Source: Hericium rajendrae
Lineage: Eukaryota; Basidiomycota; Agaricomycetes; Russulales; Hericiaceae
Direction of reading: 5' to 3'
Assembly (NCBI GenBank): GCA_033439255.1
Contig: CM065887.1
Location: 1,984,001 to 2,048,000 of the forward strand
Length of the DNA stretch: 64,000 nt
Part shown: positions 59,339 through 64,000 of the stretch, in pieces
How the letters are laid out: each line of letters begins with the position of its first letter
Position numbering within the stretch: the stretch's first letter is position 1
Made by a program: the position numbers and the translations under genes
Notes under the pieces: model-generated
The model's input: only the letters and a program-made list of their open reading frames with translations
Database searches by the model: none
What the model was told of the DNA's origin: nothing

Positions 59339-59764
59339 CACTGCGTTCCGCATACTGATGGTTAGAGTCGGAGCTCGTCTGAGTGGGGTGTATCTTCTCA
59401 CGTATATGAGCCGGCCCACGCGAACTCGGGAGGCGTTGGAACAGCGCCCGAATGCGAGGCAATAGTAGTTAGGCCATTCCAGTAGTAGAGTAAATAAGAG
59501 AATCTATGTACTTGTGCTTGGAGTAGCTCGGATTATCTCGGAGTAGCTCGGACCAGGTAGGCCTTTCACCTGCCTGTTCACGCGCATCCGCGCTGCCGTT
59601 TTTGGCTATGGTTGCACCCGTTATGGAACACAAATCAAAGCTCGGATTGACAGTGAATAAAATAGAAGAGTATATGCTACCTGATGATAAGGTGAGAGAA
59701 CGAGCGCGAGGGTAGCCCACCTCCTTGACGTCCTCCCCCTACCATCCAACCCCTTCTTTAAGCC

Positions 59765-61720
59765 ATGTCCGACTCTGACTATGAATATCCACCCAGCGAT
59801 GCTGAGCAGACAGTGCGCGATATGTGGGATGGGCTGGACTTAGCGTATCGTAAGCGGTATTTCGAGAAGAAGCTTCGCGAGAGGTACGGAGATGACGCAC
59901 CTGCAGGGGATCCTTATCCACGCAAAAGAGGAAGAGACAAGGGCCGGGGCAGACGCAGCAAGGCTTCGGACAGTTCGCGTGAGAGGCCACGCAAACGCAT
60001 GCACACAGATGCACCTGAGGTATCCCCGCATTGCGATCGCGGCCGCACACGAGAGCGCTATACATCACGATCCCCTAGTTACTCGACGTCGCGTTCGGAT
60101 CGAGATCGCGCAGGTGGGCGCATATCTCGACGCAACGAAGAAGCCCATATCCATCCGGATCTCCGCGGAGGCGAGCACCGCCGTTCCGTTTCGAGCGGAC
60201 GAGGCGACTGCAGGGGAAGTGAAGGGCGAGATGGCGAGGGGTGAGGGCATGGGCATGGACGTGATCGCGATGTTTCTGAACAAGAGGGGGGTGGTATACG
60301 CAGGACCGACACTGCGCGCGAGCGTGTTCGTCATGAGAAGATCAAGAACACGCAGCGTGCGCGAAGGGCGCAAAGGGCGCGACAGGTCGATGAAGATGAG
60401 GAGGACGAGCCTGAAGGGGACGAGGAGAGAGCCGAGCATCTGGTTCATGCATCAGCCCGTCCCCTCGTCTGCATCTCAGGCAGCAAGACGGACCATCTTA
60501 CCACTTTGCAACTCAAGGGCCGTCAGGATATTCTGGTGAGCGAGCATCATTATCTGGCGAGGCTGAGGGCGCAGATGAATTCACGGACATACCATTTTCA
60601 GGATGCAGCACATGAGACAATCCGTACCCTGACTGGTGTCAACGTTAACATGGAATGGCCCACATGGACGCAGGACATGGAGGCGCGCATCAATCTGACC
60701 ACTGGCGAGGAGTATCTCACTCCAGACTTCTCAAAAGGTGTGACCGCGGCTGTGAACAAGCGTCTCTTGAAGCAGACGGCTGAGTCTGTTCTTCAAGATC
60801 TGAAAGTTAGTCTTCTCTTTATGTTTGCGACTCAGATATGTTGACTTACCATCCAAACAGATAACTACATCCGAGGCTCTGAATCGGCCAAGATGGACAA
60901 CTGACCGGTCCTTTGAAGTGCGGATGGACGACGTCATAGCGCTGGCGAAGATCTCATTCAACGGCTTCAAAAGACAATGGGCAGATGAGCAGAACCCAGA
61001 ACGTGCGCGCGAGGCTAGGCGGAACGCACAAAAATCACACCGAACGCTTCGCCGTAAGACAGTAAGCCGTCATCCCAATATCAGAGTTTCTAGTACTTAC
61101 CTTGAACCCCTTCCCCTGCAGAAGTTGAAACATCTCCAGAAGGCCGTTCCTGCATACATCAAGAAGTATAAAAAAGACCCGACGCCGCTCTTGCATGCCG
61201 ACCATATGTCGGACGAGGCATCAGGACCGGAGGACTACGAGAATGAGGAGGAAGTGATTGAGTGGAGGAAGGAGATGGCAAACCGACTGGGTCTCACAAA
61301 TCTGACACCCAAGGGTCTCGAACAGCTTGCTGTGTTCGAGGTCATCAGACCCGACTGGCGATCAGACTATGTGAGTAAATGAGACGACCATGGAGCGTAT
61401 ACTAATATCACGTACCACAGTCTTCCGACGTCTTTCATGAGCTCGGTGATATTCACTGGAGGAGCCTGAAGCCGAAGGATAAGCGTCGCTTTCATCAACG
61501 CGTCCTCGACTCACCTTGATCAAGCGGAATCAATGGTCTTCCGATGATGACCCCTTTCAATTGCATGATCAATGCTGAATGGTACAAGAACAATTCCGAT
61601 GATCACCGACTCCAGGAGGTCCTGGAAGACTGGTTTGAGCATGGAGATCCTGAGGGATGGGGTGAGCATGGAGATCCTGAGGGATGGGTGAGGTACCAGC
61701 AGAGGAGTGAGTTTACTTAG
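59765..61720 (+). pseudogene. Partner protein of element 5 (family II), two in-frame TGA
   Basis: Starts MSDSDYEYPPSDAEQTVRDMW; the same order of blocks as the element 4 partner: RS-rich region, TARERVRHEKIKNTQ, ASARPLVCISGSKT, MEWPTWTQDMEARINLTTGEEYLTPDFSKG, RPRWTTDRSFEVRMDD, FNGFKRQWADEQ, DPTPLLHADHMSDEASGPEDYE and FHQRVLDSP. TGA at about 60240 and at 61518. At the second, the element 4 homologue has TCT CGA TCA where this has CCT TGA TCA. After it the frame continues to TAG at 61718 and contains a 27-bp tandem duplication (GAGCATGGAGATCCTGAGGG units). Introns near 60806-60860 and 61063-61122. Confidence 0.65.
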
Positions 61721-61832
61721 CAAAGATTGGACGTTCTTCTTGATCCCGTTCCCACGTCATGTTTCTCCTGCGCATATCCTGGCTATGTCTTCATCTGCAT
61801 AGCTCAACTGACGCACTTCTCCTTCTCGGCTT

Positions 61833-62084
61833 GCATCGTTCAACCGATGCACTTTCTCTGGTCACATCGTTCAACCGGTGCATGCATCAAACTCGTCATT
61901 CAGCAGTCCTTCTCTCTATTCCCTATCCTTTCTAGTCATTCTTTTCGACATCACCATCATGCAGTCACTGAAGCTCTGTGTCCTCACATCAGTTCAACCA
62001 TTGTGCAGATAGGTTGTTCAAATTAGTCCTAGCATCATTCACCTGATGCGCTTCTCTTTCTCTTGCACCGTTCAACCAGTGTGC
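61833..62084. repeat. Cluster of small hairpins between convergent genes of element 5
   Basis: GCATCG-TTCAAC-CGATGC (61833-61850), CATCG-TTCAAC-CGGTG (61865-61880, one G-T pair), GCATCA-TTCACC-TGATGC (62032-62049) and an imperfect GCACCG-TTCAAC-CAGTGTGC (62065-62084). The loop is the reverse complement of the GTTGAA loop in element 4, as expected for the inverted copy. Confidence 0.65.
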
Positions 62085-64000
62085 GTATCGTGTCTTCATC
62101 ACCGTGTAGCCCTGTTTAGTACTCCCCTTCTCCCATAGTGATAGAATGCTGTAACAAATGTAGTTTGAGTGACCAAATATTATCAGGGACTCAGAGTGAC
62201 TTACGCGATCAAGAGAGGTTGTCAACCATATCGGCGGCTCAGATGTGCGGTCTATCATGCATGCAAGCTGGCAACGGATAGCAGATACTGGGACGATGAT
62301 GGGAGGAAGGCCCGGTGCATTCACGGTATGGAACTCATTCAACGTCCAGCACTCGAATTCGAGCTCTGGACTACAGAGCATGATGGGCCATGAGAACTCG
62401 CAAATTCAAGATGATTAATATAAACGCACAATTCTTTCCACGGGTCACCTTCGACCGGCGTGACCATCTCACGCTTCATCCATCGCATCTCGGCAAACAG
62501 GATGGGGCTTTCAGGAATTCCCTTCTGCTGGTGATGGAAGAAGCTGATAACTTCTCCAGCGAAGAGCTTCCCGTCAATTAAAACTTTTACCACTGATGAT
62601 GCAGCAAAACGTTCCTTTGTCTCCTTGACAGGTATCACACGACGACCGTCGATGAGAACATGCTTGAGGCATTGCGCATTGGCGTTGAGCATCGGGGCTT
62701 GCTGTGGTCTCCGCCTCTCTGTCGGATAATAGATGCGTTTGCTGACAGCATTATAATATTTGTACAATGCCGCGCGCACGCTATCCTGCAGTTTCTCTGG
62801 AGTGCGTGCAGTGGGGCCTAAGGCGATGGGCAAAACCATCTCCGAGAGCGCTGAGTAAGAGCATCATTAAGACGTGTGATTACCATGGAGGCACCACGCA
62901 CCATCATCAGACACGTTTGGCTCATGCGCTGACAGTTCTACTGTCCCTCGAGGCGGAGCAGACTCTGCTAGCATGCGTCTCGTAATTGTCTGAGAAGCAG
63001 AGTCTTCAGACTGAGTGCTGAGATACAAGATCTACAGAAAATTGCATTGGTGTATGCATCAGTAAAAATGTAGCATTACGTGGCTCACAAGGTCATGCAG
63101 GTGGACATCCCGCCCGAATCCACGCATCATCGTGATTTCGAGCTGGCCACCATGCTGGTTATTCAGGTTGATGCCCTTGAGGACTTTGTTCAGGCGCTCC
63201 CCGAGAAATGCCCAAAAACCAGGAACGGGTCCATAGTCCCGAATTTGAGGAACCGTGTGAGTCGCAAAATGAAAATTTGGTTTCATGGCAGCAACGCCAT
63301 AGACCTAGCGAATCACATCAAGACTTGTCAAACCCCAAAAATAGAACTCACCTTCTTGTAAAGCGCAAGGTACTCCAGCAACAGCTTCTCGCCCCGCTGC
63401 AGAGACTGCTCATCGACCGATGGAGTGGGCCCAGGGGACTCTAGCTATGCCCCGAAGGAATGCAGATGAATGCTGTGATGAGGCTAGCTACAGGAACATG
63501 CTACAGACATGGGCTATGCTGACTAAGCCCTCGGCTAAACACCACTGCTGACCCAACCTCTGGAGGGTGGGAGACCTAGTCTCCCCACTCCACCAAGGAT
63601 CCTAAAAGTATTTTCAGTGATGTTGCAAGCAGAAGCGCTAGGCGTGGATCTTCTTCGTGGATCCGTGGACTTGGCGAAGCATCAGCGTTTGACTCAGATG
63701 TAGGCACATTAGCTTTCGATTTATCGAATTTTCTCTGAGCTTTCTTGTAGTCTTCATTCGCCCCGGGAAGAGCGATGTCAAAGACAATAGGAAGCTATGA
63801 GATGTGTCTTCAGGTGAGAGAAAGAACGAGCAGATATACATCTACTCACCATCATCGCACCAGAAGTGATGATAAGGGACTTATACTCATCTGCGGACAA
63901 TGAGCCGCCTGCCGGCTCGCCAACACGTTTTGGTAATCTTCCAATCCACCCAGGGGCTTCCAGCTATCGCTATGGGTAAGTGTTTACATCATCATAAGAT
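61989..64000 (-). pseudogene. Tnp2-type transposase of element 5, C-terminal part, with a solo LTR inside
   Basis: Minus strand from the window edge: GKPAGGSLSADEYKSLI, LPIVFDIALPGANEDYKKAQ, RLALLLATSLKILLGS, then the LTR, then QSLQRGEKLLLEYLALYK, MKPNFHFATHTVPQIRDYGP, FLGERLNKVLKGINLNNQHGG (catalytic Glu region), MVLPIALGPTARTPEKLQD, RRVIPVKETKERFAASSVVKVLIDGKLFAGEV, CSPELEFECWTLNEFHTVNAPG. The N-terminal two thirds lie beyond the right edge. After PIWLTTSLDRVSHSE the frame runs on past the point where element 4 stops and into the hairpin cluster, to 61989. Confidence 0.72.
63421..63592 (-). repeat. Solo LTR of the Ty3/gypsy family
   Basis: 172 bp, TGGAGTGGG...CCCACTCCA; resembles the LTRs at 1411 and 46526 (shared GGCTTAGTCAGCATAGCC on the minus strand). 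No internal element sequence is attached, so it is the product of LTR recombination. Flanks on the minus strand are TTGG before and TCGG after; removing one copy restores the length of the homologous transposase segment in element 4. Confidence 0.82.

Larger units (their letters stand above)
59339..64000. mobile_element. Element 5: CACTA/Tnp2-type transposon, right end outside window
   Basis: Left terminus CACTGCGTTCCGCATACTGATGG at 59339. From here to the partner-gene ATG (59765) it is an inverted match of 58900-58485, the right end of element 4. Layout: partner gene (+) 59765-61720, hairpin cluster, transposase (-) from beyond 64000 to about 62000, with a solo LTR inside it. It belongs to the same family as element 4 but is clearly diverged, so it is a separate insertion in the opposite orientation, not a fresh duplication. 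Confidence 0.7.

Overview
The window looks like a transposon graveyard and nursery from an Agaricomycete (mushroom-type basidiomycete). The evidence is about 50-nt GT-AG introns, often with CTAAY branch points, and protein families that I recognise from that group: KDZ transposases with CxC2 zinc modules, Tnp2/CACTA-like (Plavaka-type) transposases, a TET/JBP-type oxygenase, a STE6-like ABC exporter and a GMC oxidoreductase. No convincing ordinary housekeeping gene is present. Family names come from memory of conserved motifs; no database search was possible.

Layout. 1-1585: the 3' part of a Ty3/gypsy retrotransposon. 1658-7775: one spliced nuclear-type gene of a repetitive fungal family, split by a 2.67-kb terminal-inverted-repeat (TIR) element (3331-6001) and carrying in-frame TGA codons. 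9744-10327: a small two-exon gene cut off by the next element. 10296-26612: a 16.3-kb unit with 37-bp TIRs and TAGTCA-rich subterminal tracts. It holds a KDZ transposase that looks intact, an apparently intact 662-aa partner gene, a zinc-finger-like gene, an unrecognised large gene, and pseudogene pieces of an ABC transporter and a GMC oxidoreductase. 26663-33570: a decayed second KDZ set, made of a partner gene, a TET/JBP-like oxygenase and a KDZ transposase. 33571-34121: a fragment of the TIR element joined to an orphan Tnp2 first exon.

34572-58904 is a nested stack that the target-site duplications (TSDs) resolve. Element 3 (CACTA/Tnp2 type, TSD GAT) received element 4 (same type, TSD AGT) one base inside its right end. 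Element 4 in turn received a second copy of the TIR element (41868-44772) and a young Ty3/gypsy copy (46526-53602) inside its transposase gene. 59339 to the right edge is element 5, an inverted relative of element 4 whose transposase holds a solo LTR.

The three Tnp2 elements share one plan: transposase and a partner gene read towards each other between CACTG...CAGTG ends. KDZ genes sit beside a different partner family. Almost all in-frame stops in the DNA-transposon and host-like genes are TGA, as expected if methylated CGA codons decayed to TGA. That fits the presence of a TET/JBP-like 5-methylcytosine oxidase gene in the same window.
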